Shown here: positions 1-11,766 of the stretch, in pieces
Layout of the letters: every line of letters begins with the position of its first letter
Numbering within the stretch: position 1 is the first letter of the stretch
Source: Arachnopeziza araneosa
Taxonomy: Eukaryota > Ascomycota > Leotiomycetes > Helotiales > Arachnopezizaceae
Assembly: GCA_003988855.1 (NCBI GenBank)
Contig: QYAI01000009.1
Coordinates: 1-64,000, forward strand
Direction: 5' to 3'
Length of the DNA stretch: 64,000 bases
The notes under the pieces: generated by a model
Database searches by the model: none
What the model was told of the DNA's origin: nothing
Seen by the model: only the letters and a program-made list of their open reading frames with translations
Program-made: the position numbers and the translations under genes

Positions 1-1
1 T

Positions 2-193
2 CAGCTCCTACGTTGGCATTTCCGGCAGGCTGTTTTGGTTAATATGAAGGGTGCTGGTGAGCCTCGGTTCGAGCATGATTTCCCACCTGGCTCTGATATG
101 ATGGGTCAAATACTTGAGGGTCCAAAGGCTGATAAGAGAATGGAGTTTGAGCTGTTTAGTCGCTTGGCGACCGAATTTGATTTGACTGAGTAG
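2..193 (+). CDS. C-terminal end of an HNH-nuclease-type fungal protein (partial)
   Basis: An open frame enters from the left edge and stops at TAG 191-193, leaving 63 codons. The tail reads QLLRWHFRQAVL, then MKGAGEP, FEHDFPPGSDMM and GPKADKRMEFE. This resembles, from memory, the C-terminal end of fungal proteins annotated as HNH nuclease-domain proteins, where an RGAGEP..FEHDFPPG..MM signature follows the nuclease fold. The HNH core itself would lie outside the window, so nuclease activity is inferred. No intron is needed in the visible part. The next gene lies on the opposite strand, so the two converge. Confidence 0.6.
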   Translation, partial: QLLRWHFRQAVLVNMKGAGEPRFEHDFPPGSDMMGQILEGPKADKRMEFELFSRLATEFDLTE

Positions 194-455
194 AAGCAGT
201 ATAATAGATATCTATTTCTACCTTGTATGAAGACATGCCTTGCAACTATAGCCGGATCAAAGGACTAAAGTGTGGGTAACCCCGAGTGCTAGGAATGCTA
301 TTGAAAGCCGTGTTTTGTGCATCCAATCGAGACGTTCTATATGAATACTTAGCTTACAAAACAAGAGTAACATCCTTCCCAGCAAAGCCTATTCCATTAC
401 GCCCTAAGAGGTATCATCCAAGCTGATCAGTAAACCACATCTCCTTTCGAGCACT

Positions 456-1013
456 TCATTTCATACTTCCCATTTCGAAAGCCGCCGTGACACCACCATA
501 CGCTCTCTCCGGTCTCGCAAGTCCTTGCTCCACATCCGCCTCCACCCTCCTCTCCATGTCCCTCCTCACTCTCTCCTCCTCCTCCTTCTTCGCCTTTTCA
601 TCTGCCTCAAAATCAATGTAGTTTCCGGCTCCGCCTCTACCTCCCCTGTAGCTTGATTTACTTCCTCCTAACACTCGTTTTGAAACGCCTATCGTCGGCG
701 ACGCAGTAGAGGTTGGATTGGCAGTATTTTCTTGCGCGAGGCCTTGGGTTTCTAGGTCTGCCGGTTTGACCCAGTTCCCAGCACCACCACGACCGGTATG
801 CTGATATTCGGGAGGCGGGGGGGACGCAGTAATGGCTTTGGAGAGGGCGGTAGTTGATGTTGAGGCAGCTTCGACATTTTCCTATCATTATATCAGCACC
901 AGACCTGATCAGAGGAGGGAGGGGCGTACAATCTTAGCCGCATCAATAAGATCCTGCTTGGTGTAGAAATTACCAGCGCCTCCACGGCCGACTTTCTTGT
1001 AGGGTTCGCCCAT
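456..1013 (-). CDS. DUF3602 family protein with three GRGGAGN motifs
   Basis: Two exons on the minus strand, 1013-930 and 881-456, encode 169 residues. The intron (929-882) starts GTACGC, ends ATAG and falls between codons. The start MGEPYKKVGRGGAGN is the usual opening of this family, which fixes the ATG. The glycine motif GRGGAGN appears three times, near residues 9, 59 and 108, each followed by an aromatic residue (FY, W or Y). Between them the protein is low-complexity, and the C-terminal part is a charged helix (KAKKEEEERVRRDMERRVE). The family is small, fungal and functionally uncharacterised, so I give no biochemical role. It is convergent with the partial gene on its left. Confidence 0.85.
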
Positions 1014-1614
1014 GATGATAGGTGATGTGCGAGGTGGAAGTGAAATGTCTATCTGGTAGGAGAGGTTTTATGGAGGAAAGGTTGTCGACGGGTACCTAGC
1101 TCTGGCCTTATCGGCTTGCCAAGAGATTTGAATGATTGGTTCCTTTTTTGCACGTTTGAATGAGGTTTTTTTCCTTCCCGCTTTTCGATCAAAAGTGTGG
1201 GGGATGAGGGGTCCTGAAGGTCATCTTGGAAGGGCCATCGTGGTGTTCGAATTCATGCAACGAAACTGTTCGACGGAGAATTGTTCAGAGAGTCCATTCA
1301 TAGCCTTGAGATTGTGACACTGGAGGAAAGTCATCTCAAGTACAGTACTCTACCGCGCTCAAAGTTCCGTGAAGCTATTTGGGGAGTGGAGGACTTGTCA
1401 GAGACGTCCGCCATCATTTAAATCAAATCAATCTTTCAATAGCGGCTATTCACAAGTCTGTTAGTGTCTGAGGCGGACATTATTGTCGAGGTACAAGAGA
1501 TGCGAGTAGAGGTTCATGCAGATCTCATCATCACTCAATAGTACAGCCACAACTCGATAAGAGAACTCAATTTTTTAGGGCGCTATTCCCTTTAAGGATG
1601 CCAGTCCTACTCAT

Positions 1615-2042
1615 TTCCCGTTTATAAGTAAAATAAAGATTGTACAAAAAGATTTCGTTTAGCTTCTTAAGTTGTAAACACTTTATATATGTTAAATTTT
1701 TATACTTTTCTTTAATTAATTCAATATTTAAAACATTTTAGCTTACTTTTCTTATTGTTTTTATTTAACTTTTATTTTAAAACAATACTTTATCTTTTAA
1801 CTTAAAAAACCTTACATATTGTATATAAAAATAAATAAATAACTTTCGCTTAGTTTACTATATATATACAAATATAAAAGATATACAAAAATGCAAAGCT
1901 ACTCTACTAATTTTTACTATATGTTTTATTTCGCATAATTATTTTACTTTTAAAGTAGAAAATATATGTAGTATTGTATTCTATTTAGTATAAGGGATTC
2001 TTGCATTTCTCTTAAAAGGGGCTAAAACTATTTCCCTTATAT
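1615..2042. repeat. AT-rich block, possible RIP-degenerated repeat
   Basis: Base composition changes sharply to long runs of A and T with frequent TA steps (for example TTAATTAATTC, TATATATATAC and many TTTAAAA-like strings) and no coding potential. It returns to mixed composition near 2040. In ascomycetes such islands are commonly the remains of transposons mutated by repeat-induced point mutation, which converts C:G to T:A. No terminal repeats or transposase remnants can be seen, so origin is an inference. Confidence 0.5.
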
Positions 2043-3668
2043 CGAGTTTGGACTGATGCTGCGGTTTGGATACCTGAGGAACAACACGACGCCGCCAGAT
2101 CCGAAGGAAACTAGAAACGACGACTCCTCGACGTCAGTGTCACCTGCATAGATGAGAAACAAGAACAAGTCAAAGGCGGCGGAGACCAGCAGAGTATTTG
2201 AATAGAGTGTCCGGGCTGCTACGGCGCCGGACCAACCTCTGTATTAGTTTCGACACAGTGTCCCAGAAAAAGGGTCATGCTGGTTCCTAGGTGGACCCGC
2301 TGACCACGGCCATGCGCACCATGATATAATCTCTCAGGTGGACTGGTCGATGATTTCGTATCCTCTTTGATTGTTCATGATCAATGTTGACCCTCCAACA
2401 CAGAGAAGGATACGACCACATTTCCGTTGAAGCTTTTCCATGAAACCGTGACAGGTGTATTTATTTATTTGTCGTGGGGAAAAGTCTCTCTAAGGCGGCG
2501 TCCCGCGAGGGATTAAATTTCATCAGGGATATTCCTTGACGTGAGCTTATGCAGGTAACTTTCCCCTCAGCTGGCATCCAGCAAGGAAGGAAGCCTGTAT
2601 CAAAAGTATGTTTCAGGAAACAGTAATCTATCTTCACATAAATGACTTCAACAAAATTCTCTGGCCGGGGGAGATGGACAAGTCATGGTGCACGTCGGGG
2701 TCTGGACTTGCAGGCGTGGGCTTATGGCTCTCTCCATCATCTACTGTTCAGTTCAGCTCAGCTCGTCGTTGCCGATGGACCTCTGGCACGCCCGATCGTC
2801 TTGTTCGGCCACAGCGTTACCGTGGCCGGAGCTGGTGAGAGTCCACCCTGGAGCTGGGCCTCTTATGTCGAGGCGCGTCAGAGGCGCATAACATTGCTGG
2901 CGTAGATTGGATTCTTTGATGCGCTCGTATGTACTCGACACACACAGTTCCTGGTCTTGGGAATTCCACCACCACTAGGCCGCTTCACAGACAAAATTCA
3001 AAATTCCAAATTCAAAATTAATAAAAAAATAAAATAAAAAAAAGCTCCGTTGGGCGATCTTGCATATCTCCCACCATGATGATCCCACATCAGCGCGAGC
3101 AGAGGGCCGGATTCCAATCAATGCCAGTGCCAGCTCCCCGCTTCCGCCCAGAGGCCGCCAAGTGGAGCAGGTAATGATTGCAGCCGCCGTGGTGTGGGAG
3201 GGCGCTCAATCGAGTGCGGATCGCCCTCGTCGCGTTAAATCTTCTGTGTGTCCTGTAATTTCCAGTATCACGCCCCGTGGGCGAATCGAAACCCGGGGAG
3301 CACTGACGATGATCTGTAAATAAGCAACGATGATCCCCTTTGCGCGGCGTCTGAAGTACGCAGGGAACATGGTCTAGACTGCATGGGCTGGATTTCGTGA
3401 GGACGTCGGCATCGATGGGCGTAGAGAAAAAAAGTTGGTTCAGGAACAGGAGGATGCTGAGGGAGGGAGGTGTCACGCCAATAATCCGTACCTGCGCTTC
3501 GTTATGTTTGGCCAGTCAACGTGTGGGCGGAAGGGGGGATCATGCAACGTGGAAAATTTATTCTAGCACCTGCCCTCCGCCGAGCAGTTGGGATGGGAAT
3601 GGAATGGAAGGAACGTCTCGAGGTTGAGCAGCTCTTGCCCTCTGCCTCGCTCTCGTTCTTTCTTATCT

Positions 3669-3737
3669 GGCAGGCAGGCAGGCAGGCAGGCAGGCAGGTA
3701 GGCCCTTTCCCTTTCCCTTTCCCTTTCCCTCTCCCTC
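3669..3737. repeat. Adjacent (GGCA)n and (TTTCCC)n microsatellites
   Basis: About seven GGCA units (3669-3698) are followed within a few bases by four to five TTTCCC units (about 3703-3737). Both are perfect or nearly so. Confidence 0.9.
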
Positions 3738-3949
3738 GGACCCACCTCGATCCAAAGTACAGTACAATACAGTGCAGGATTGCGACTGCTTCCGGACCTT
3801 ATGGCGACATACCTTCCCTTTCTCTGGCGGATGGCGCTTCTGCCCGCTTCATTGGACGCCGCCATGTCATGCCGTGGCTGCCTCTCTGGCGGTGCTCAGT
3901 TCAGTGCCCAGTGCTCAGTCAGTGCTCACAGCTCACAGCTCCCTCCTCC

Positions 3950-4022
3950 TCCCCTTCGCCCTCCCTCACCCACCTCCCTCACCCACCACCCACCACCCAC
4001 ACACACCCACACCCACACCCGC
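3950..4022. repeat. Pyrimidine/CCCA-rich low-complexity tract
   Basis: The plus strand is almost purely C, A and T, built from CCCTCAC, CCCACCA and CACACC blocks. It lies about 1.1 kb upstream of the C2H2 gene start and carries no gene. Confidence 0.8.
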
Positions 4023-4182
4023 TCAGCTGTCCCCCAGTAGCATTCTTCCAGCTTGCCTAAAAGGCCTCAGCATGGTGTCCGGTGACGCTCTTCTCATTGG
4101 AAGTTGGAAAACAATCACGAGGAGCGACCAAAAGCAGTTAGCCTGCACCTCTCCTCCTCTCACGCACTGAATCTGAAAAACG

Positions 4183-4464
4183 GCTGCTGCTGCTGCTGCT
4201 CTGTCTCGCCCAGGTTGAGAAAGTGACGCCCAATTTAGCATAGGCGGTGCACTCCCTGGATGAATCTGGCCCAGCTCCCGTTTGGAATCGAGAGGTTCAA
4301 TGCCTTCGCAGAGAATATCTGGCCATTGCGCCGACTGACTGCCGTAAGCAGAGAGTGCTGCTGCTGCTGCTGCTGCTGCTTATTATTCTGAGGATTATTG
4401 CTCCTCTGCTTCTCATTGAGTGATCACGGCCACCGTCAACCACCACCACCACCACCACCACCAC
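4183..4464. repeat. CTG/CTG/ACC trinucleotide repeats in the leader of the C2H2 gene
   Basis: Three trinucleotide arrays are clustered: six GCT units at about 4183-4200, eight CTG units at about 4357-4380, and eight ACC units at about 4440-4464. They fall in the long CT-rich upstream region of the gene at 5155 and could be transcribed as part of its 5' leader. Confidence 0.85.
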
Positions 4465-5154
4465 GTTCCAGTGACGAAAAGACAGGCACCCGAGGCCTGC
4501 CACCATTCTAGAATTAGTGTGTGGGTCGCTAACTTCGCCCTGGAGGGCGACGACTGGACCTGGCTCAGTGATCGCTCACTCTCCCTCATCATCCAACTCT
4601 CTTTTTTTCTTACACGCCATCTTCTCCTCCAAACTTTCCTCTCCCTACCACCGCCGACGTCCTTTCAACAAGAGCCCCCATCCCTCCCAATCCATCTTCA
4701 ACCTTCGCTTCGCCCTCCAAACTTGGCTCAGCCTTGGATCAACACACAAGGCATTGTCCCGTCCGTAAGGCTTGCTGACGGCTCAACACCATCTGAACCC
4801 CGCTGCCGCTTTTGTCGTCTCGAAATCAGCCATCCCATCCTTTCACTGCTCCCAGTCCAATTCGACCTCGCAAAACAATATTCAATCAATTGTTCCATCT
4901 CGCTGCAAACATCTCTTCCAACCTTATCTCGAGCTTTCCCTGCCATTTGCAAGTCTCTACAATTCCTGTCTCAAGGGTTATCCTTCCAAACATCAAAGCT
5001 TAGTCTCGCGTCTCTATGCATGTAGCTTGAGCTTCGACGATCTATTCCGAAACAACCAACAACATTATTCACTCGACCTTATTTCTCGGCCCTCATATTG
5101 TAGCTTCCGAGAGCTTCGAGGATTGAGGGCCGTTTCCACTCCACAGCACTCACA

Positions 5155-6696
5155 ATGGCTTCTTCAAAGGTAATACCGGCCTGCATTCCACGGATTCTAT
5201 TTATGGAACGGTGCTGATCTTCCACAATCCAGGAAATCCAACATTCTTCGAGACCTCTAAGCCAGCACCGTCTCTCTATGTCTACAAACGTAGGCTCCCT
5301 CCCCAAGTCCCATGGACGCAACCATTCCCACTCGGTCTCGTCCGGCTCTCTTATCCCCAACCACAGAGTGACACGTCGTAAGAGTGTTTCTTCAAACACA
5401 GCGAGCAATGTCGCGGCTATGGTAGCGGCAGTGAGGGAGGTAGGCGATACTACATTCGGAATCCCAATTACTGGACGTCGAAACACAATGTCCAAAGGGA
5501 CATCTGCGAGATCGGCTGCTCTCAACAGCCTCCCTTCACCTCCAGCGAGCCTGCCAAGCCACAAAATTCGATTAACAACAAACGGCAAACCAGATCGTGG
5601 GGAGAGTGCGATTGATGACGATCAAAACGACGATATGGATGATGATGATGAAGAAGAAGAAGAAACTGATTTCAAACAATCTCGTATGCGACGGGCGAGT
5701 GAAGGGCAGCACCTCATGAAAGATGGCAAGAAGGCCAATAGCAATGATCTCAAGTGCGATAAGTGTGGGAAGGGATACAAGCACAGCAGTTGCTTGTCCA
5801 AGCATTTGTTCGTGCCCACATTCCTTTCCTGGGCTTCGCGCCGTTACGCTATCTCGATCCTGAGAGCGAGTGGATAGCGTGCGGTTCTTGGAGAATATTT
5901 GTTAACTTTTGATCGCAGATGGGAGCATACTCCCGAATGGTCTTTCACATCCAAGCTTCTCATATCCAAGCACCAGCAGGTCCAACTACTGGAAGCAGCC
6001 TCTGTTTTGGTTGCCATGAATCAGGATGGCACTACACCACCAGATTCAGCCAAGGACTTCCATAGTGACCATGACTCGGCGTCTCCTGCTGCATCAGGTT
6101 CTTCAGAGCAGCATGATGGAACCAGCTCCGCTGATACCACACCCCCACCCCAAGCAGACCTGTTCAATACATATAGCAATGGGTCATATACGGGAAGACA
6201 CAAGAGATACAGTAGCGGGTTTTCTCGCTCTTACCAGTCCGCCCCATCTGCAAATTTCTTGCACAGTGGCAGTGTTCCTAATGGCTCTGCATTTGGCCAT
6301 TATCGTAACCCTAGTCATGAACGTCGCCCTCCATCGTCTGGTATTAGTCGCGACCATGAGGATGACGGTTTGGCAGCTGCTGTAGAACTCCTCTCATGCA
6401 GCTTCGGAAGCACTGGCAATTCCAGGACTGTTATTCCTGTCACTCTCCCAGAGGATGCTCCTCCGGTGCCTCATATTCCTGCTCAGTATCTGAACCAGAG
6501 TAGCTTCTCAGGCTCAACATTAACTCCGGGTTATCCTCGACAAGCGGAAAGCTACACTCGCCAATCCATCAAAGAAGAGGATGTTAATATGGAAGATAGC
6601 GAGGAGAGTGTGGCAGATGAAGACGAATACGATCACCGATCTAGAGGACGTAGCGATGAGGATGAAGATGGTGTTTTTGGACGGATGGAAGAGTAA
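5155..6696 (+). CDS. Single C2H2 zinc-finger protein, putative transcription factor
   Basis: Three exons (5155-5169, 5233-5807, 5919-6696) encode 455 residues. The first exon is only five codons (MASSK). The only clear domain is one C2H2 finger, CDKCGKGY..SCLSKHLWEH, near residues 180-200; the last zinc histidine is supplied by exon 3, and splicing at 5808-5918 gives H-x3-H spacing. Before the finger lie a Ser/Arg-rich region, a basic THRRK-type patch and an acidic run of Asp/Glu (about residues 148-160). The C-terminal half is Ser/Pro/Thr-rich with an acidic tail (KEEDVNMEDSEE). This is the layout of a nuclear regulator, but the DNA target is unknown. A single finger may need a partner or flanking basic residues for binding. 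The leader is long and CT-rich. Confidence 0.85.
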
Positions 6697-7502
6697 TTTA
6701 CAGACGAGAATATTGCTGGATCGAATTTCTTTTGTACTATTTGTATAGCGGCGGTTGTCTCCGCAGCCGTGACTTTCAGCACCGAAAATTTATCGAGATT
6801 TGAGGTTAAAGTTGATGGTCCGTCTCGAGCGTCGAGCAAACGCCTCAGCAATTGTAGTGGGTATGTTCGAAGAAATGAATCAAGGATTGGACTGTTAGAT
6901 AGCAGGACACCTGTGTGTATGAAATGGAACCGAGTTCATCCATTTGTGGAATCTTAAATACTTGCTGCAGTTTCCCCCCCCCCCCCCCAAAAATTACTGA
7001 AATCCTTTCATGATTAATAGTGAATGTTGCGAATTTTGCGCCTTGAGACGAATCAGTACATCGAGGCGGTCAAAATTCGTCTTCGGCAGAGCGTCAGGAA
7101 TCGTAAAGTCGAAGCTCAAATACTACAATCTGACTCTGACAAAGTCGATAAAAACTATAGACAATAAGGGATAAGCATCTAAGAGCTCTGCATATCAAGT
7201 TTCAAGTGCTTGTCTAGCACGAGTATCAACATTTTGTAGTTTTGATTGTTTTCGTTCGGCGAAGACAAGTTATACCCGCCTCGCAAGGTTGAGTTAATAC
7301 GAAAGGTTGTGGGGAAAGAGTGTAGTTAGTTCGAGGTATCTACCTACTGTACTTACTTAGCTAAGATCATCGCCGTTCTTTACGCGTGATGTCACCGCTC
7401 TTCTCGTAGTAGCTACCTAGCAGTTGCTCGGAAAGAAAACATAAACAAAAACTTCAGCGCACACATTCTTTCGTTCCAGCGACGTCAACTTTCCACCCTC
7501 CA
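6697..7502. other. Intergenic spacer with a 15-C homopolymer
   Basis: No gene is visible. A run of 15 C residues (6974-6988) is the only striking element; the rest is 3' sequence of the C2H2 gene and the promoter of the membrane-protein gene. Confidence 0.6.
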
Positions 7503-8674
7503 ATGTCGTCTGCAAAAATTAAAATCGTCAGCAAGGCCATCGCCGTGGGAAAAGGTGATGCAATCATTCGTGCTAGCAAGATTCCCGCGCCACTTCGATT
7601 CCCTCTTGTAGCCCTTCTGAGCCTCACGCTATCGGGTCTATCATACTCTTTGCTGGCGGATTACACAACAGGAGAGCTGTTGAGTGTGGGTAGGAAATAT
7701 GAGAGCTGGTGGGAGGTCGGCGCATTATTGGGTTGGAGGACGTAAGTTTTGAATGTCCATCTTCTGTAATATACTAAGCCAGTGGATCAGGACTGAGCTT
7801 GCCCTGGGGTGGTATGCTAACTATGACGGTTATGATCTTGCGTCTCTAACTTTACTTTCTCACGGTCCTCCCGTGAGTCTTTCTGTTGGTGCCTATGAAT
7901 ACTGCTCACAGAACTAGCTATACTTGCTCCACACATTCTACGAAGTTAGCCCACTGGCCGTTCTTCTCTCCCTCATTATCGACACCATTACGACCTACAT
8001 TCCCTTCCGATTACTGCGTCCCATATCTCTCGCGCATTCTTCCTCTTCCTTTTCAAAGAAATCCGTTAGTGTGCTCAACAATGAGATTTTGACGTCGACT
8101 TCTATTCAAGCATATGCTACGATTTTAGCAGCGTCGGTGTATGCAGTGACAATATATGCGGCTTACAGAACATATCTTCCAGTCTATCTAGTGACGTACT
8201 TCGACGGAATTCCTACAATCACTGCGGTGCATAGAGCAGACCCGCTTGCACTATTCCCGCTTACTATATTACTTGGGCTGGCAACTAAATCATTCATTTT
8301 CACTCCCGCCGTAGGTACAGCACCATCGTTTGGAGATGCGAGAGAATCAGCATTCAACCCGGAAACCTCATCTTTGGCAGAGACTTTCTGGCATAACGCG
8401 TGGGGATTCGACGAGAGAACGAAAGTGGTGATCCAGAGAACAGCCACGGTCAGTATGATGTCGCTTTGATCTTAATACAGTGGAAAGGTGAACTTCAAAA
8501 TTCATGCTAACATTTTAATAGTTGGTATTGGTTAGCGGGGTCAATACCTTCCTGCAGACCCTTCTGACAGTAAATGGCGTCGAAGCTTATGGGGCAGTAG
8601 CCTATAGTGGCGTATGGGTTGTTGCGTCTTCTTTTACAGGTCTTGCCCTGGGAGTAGTAGGATCAGCAGCATGA
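7503..8674 (+). CDS. Uncharacterised multi-pass membrane protein
   Basis: Four exons (7503-7741, 7791-7872, 7918-8448, 8522-8674) encode 334 residues; every join keeps the frame and uses GT-AG ends. Hydrophobic segments near residues 33-55, 108-135, 175-205, 222-245 and 285-330 suggest five or six membrane spans. The N-terminus is basic and lacks a clear signal peptide. I do not recognise a named family; it looks like one of the fungal-only conserved membrane proteins. A soluble loop (about 245-280) contains conserved-looking aromatic residues (ETFWHNAWGF). No partner or substrate can be inferred from its neighbours. Confidence 0.75.
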
Positions 8675-9087
8675 TAATGTTGTACTGAGGCAGGTTGTAA
8701 GTGGTACCTACATTGGCATTCGTTCTCATAATATGTCAGTCATGATATGTGGTGGCGGTTTGATTTCCAGGTGCCCTTAGGTCAGCAGGAGTTACACGTA
8801 GGGGCAATTTCACACTAGTAGCATGAGGTCGTAGACTTGTACATATAAGATTGTACGAATACTTTGGGAGAAGGAAGCACTTAGGGTGTGGTACTCTATA
8901 TGCCGTTGAGGCTGCCTTCTTACATTTGTTTCCTTTGCGTCAATTTACACGGGTTAATTGCCATTTCGGGGTATATGTAAGTTTCACCTCACCAAGAGAC
9001 TCGTGACCCAAACAAGCCGCGTAGAGATCCTGTGAGAACCACCAACGCGACTCATCTCTATCGCCATATCTTCGTTCAACAGACATC
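8675..9087. other. Intergenic spacer between the membrane protein and the ING gene
   Basis: About 410 bp of unique sequence without open frames; presumed 3' end of the membrane-protein gene and promoter of the ING/PHD gene. Confidence 0.55.
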
Positions 9088-11766
9088 ATGGCCCCTATTG
9101 ACGCGTCTCGAAGGTAAGTTTATGTCCCCACATCTTTCCCAAGTCCCATTTGAAGTTTCACGTGCATTTTAGCGCGCACAGGGATGGATCGCGTATGAGA
9201 GCCTCATCACTGACCTGCACATTTACCTGCAGATGGCTCCAAGATAAGTGGTCGTGTCGCATTAAACTTCCAAAGGAGGAAAAGGGAAAAGAAAGTGCGT
9301 CAGCCGTGTTGGACATTCACAGTCAACAGCTTCACCACATGGCTCCTCAATCAATGGACGTCCCTCTGGAATCTACGAGCCCGAGCTCCCGGCGCAATAA
9401 GGGCAAGATTGCAGAAGCTATCCAGAGCATGTCAAATCTGAATAGTAGCATGGAGACACTCGATCTACCTACAGATCCGGATGCGCAGGCGACCGTGACC
9501 GATTTCCTCGATTTCACGGAATATTTGCCTTCGGACATGATCCGCTCGCTCACCCTCATCGGCAACCTCGATGGAACCTATTCTAACGCTTCTGCGAGTG
9601 TCAATATTCTTACAAAGAGATATGGCGAGTTTCCAAGTTTGTCTGCAGAAGAGAAGCCTGATCCTGTGAGGCTACGGGCGGCGATATCTCAGAATGTTGG
9701 CCAAGCTGTCAGTGCCCGTACGCTGTCCCATGCAGAGGCTTGTCGCATGGCAGAGAACGTGGAGCGGCATTACAATCGACTGAAGAACATATTAATGAAG
9801 CTACATAAGATGGCAGAGGATTACCCGCCTACGAGAGAGCCAAGTCCCGTAGCACAGAAATCCAAGTCTCCAGTCATCAATAGGGCACCAAAGTTGACAC
9901 TACGAATAGATGGAGGACGAGATTTGAAGGTACGGAAACATCGTGCACCTAGGATCACCGTTCCTGGAGAAGTTCTTGCGCCATACGAACTTGACTACGA
10001 ATCGTACGGATCAGACAGTGACGACTATTCTTCAGAGGAAGAACTCACACCACGGGTGACGCCTGGTTTGTCGACTGGTGGCGGTGGTCATAGGATAAAA
10101 TTAAAGATCCCCAAGATAAAGAAAGAAAGCCACACACCGAAGCCACCTCGAGCTCCTCGACCTCCAGGAGTTATGGGTACCAACGTGCATAGCGCTGTTG
10201 CAGGCATTTCGACGAGCAACGCGCTGGCGAAACTTAATCCGCCACCAGCTGATGCTGTGAAGGGAGACGAACACTTGCCTTGGCTGCAATTAAATGCATG
10301 GGAGCTCGCCCTGCTTAGGAAGAGAATGAAGAAAAACGCCATTTGGAACCCAAGCGATACTATGATTGCGCGGGAATTGAAACAGCTTGGTCGGGGTATA
10401 GAAGCTTACAGAGCTGCTAAGGCGAAAGCTGAAGCTGCTGGGGTAGAATTTGTTTCTACTGAACCACCACAGCTCCGTGGCGAAACGGTTCATGCCGAAG
10501 GAGCTATCAGTGTCGAAGCTTTGAGAAATACTGAGCCGCAACTGAGCAACCGTGGAATGAAACTCAATGAAGCGAAGAAGCTAAAGAAAGAGAACCAAGC
10601 AAAGGAGCTTGCTAAGCAAGCAGCAGAGGAAGCCGAGGAGTCTGCACGGAAAATGGCTGAAGCTGCCGAAGCTATGAAGGATCTTTTTGGCAAACCTGAC
10701 AAAAAGCCTGTAAAGACACCAAGCAAGACACCCGCTAAAAAACGTAAAAGGGACCCGTCACCAGTTGCCGAGACTACTGAGACACCTGTTGAAGGAATTG
10801 AAGAAAAGAAAGTAGTAACTAAGCCTCCTCTCAAAAGGAGCAAAACGGAAACTCCTGTGCCGGTCCCAATCATTACGAAATCGACCACTGCAATACTTCC
10901 ACCAGAATCTACGCCATCAACCACATCCGAGACTATGCGTTTCCCTACGCCACTTGAAGCACCCCCTTCAAGTGCTACATCCATCCCACCATCAGCACTC
11001 TCACCTAAGAAATCCTCAACACCAATTCTACCTCCTGTTAAGGAAAAGAAGCCAACCAAGAAGGTCGGCGAAACGGCTGCAAATACTCGTCCGAGACGAA
11101 CATCAGGCGGACCAACTCCTACCCCAGCGCCAGAGCCGTTGCCTCCAAAGCGTCCCACTTCGTCACGGAGCACAGGCGCCGACCCCACTGCCACTGCAAC
11201 AATAGACCGTCCTCGTCGAGCGTCTACTGCTCGTAATACACCAGCTCCTATGCCAGACCCCAAAACCAACAAGCGAGCCAAGCGACCTGCTCCAGGCGTT
11301 GTTACGTCCACTGGCTCGGAGGGTTCTGCTGTTAGTGTTGGTAGGCGCAAAGCTGCGACGCGAAAGAAAGCTGGGGGGAAGAAAAAGAAAGTTGATGAGA
11401 ATGGACGTGAAGGGAGCATGGTGCAGGAGGTGTATGATGAGATTGATGATGAAGGCAACGTGATCGATCCTGATGAGCCAAGGTATTGCAGTTGCAACCG
11501 CGTGAGCTTTGGGACAATGATTGGGTGTGAGAATGCCGATGTGAGTTTAAACCCCTCTCCTGATACAATGAGCTGTTTTTTTTTGGGGATAGAATTGAAC
11601 GCAACTGACATCAAATAAATAGTGCGAGAAAGAATGGTTTCATCTTGAATGTGTGGGTCTGACTGAAATCCCGCCTCGAACGACAAAGTGGTATTGTCCC
11701 GAATGTCGCGTCACATTGGGTATTGGGGAGAAGGGAGAAGTAAATGCCAGAGGAAAGAAAAAGTAG
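9088..11766 (+). CDS. ING-family protein with C-terminal PHD finger
   Basis: The body runs from about 9173 to 11540, with a final exon 11623-11766. The start MAPIDASR at 9088-9113 is typical of fungal ING proteins, followed by an intron 9114-9172; this join is in frame, but residues just after it look poor and another intron may be missed there, so the N-terminus is uncertain. An ING N-terminal histone-binding helical domain follows (LDFTEYLPSDMIRSL to LMKLHKMAEDY). The centre is long, Lys/Pro/Ala-rich and disordered. The last ~65 residues form a PHD finger, YCSCN...GTMIGCEN..CEKEWFHLECV...WYCPEC, completed by splicing at 11541-11622. Such proteins read H3K4 methylation inside Rpd3-type deacetylase or NuA-type acetyltransferase complexes (family knowledge). 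Confidence 0.85.

Larger units (their letters stand above)
1014..5154. other. 4.1-kb gene-poor region with AT-rich block and microsatellites
   Basis: No open frame here has the codon texture, splice sites or motifs of a real gene. The stretch holds an AT-rich block near 1.6-2.0 kb, mixed unique sequence to about 3.6 kb, then a run of simple repeats from 3.67 to 4.46 kb leading into the promoter and leader of the C2H2 gene that starts at 5155. Longer frames around 3.5-4.2 and 4.4-5.2 kb translate into His/Pro/Ser-rich low-complexity products generated by the repeats and CT-rich leader sequence. Confidence 0.6.

Noticed and set aside
3521..4060. Plus-strand open frame of 179 codons
   Set aside because: It is produced by the GGCA, TTTCCC and CCCA repeats; overlapping frames are equally open and the product is low-complexity.
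4420..5025. Plus-strand open frame of 201 codons just before the C2H2 gene
   Set aside because: It begins in the ACC repeat, is His/Ser/Leu-rich, and lies in the CT-rich leader; other frames there are also open.
10490..11686. Open frame of 398 codons on the minus strand opposite the ING gene
   Set aside because: It is the antisense shadow of the Lys/Pro/Ala-rich ING coding region; its product is Ser/Val/Gly-rich low-complexity sequence without any domain.
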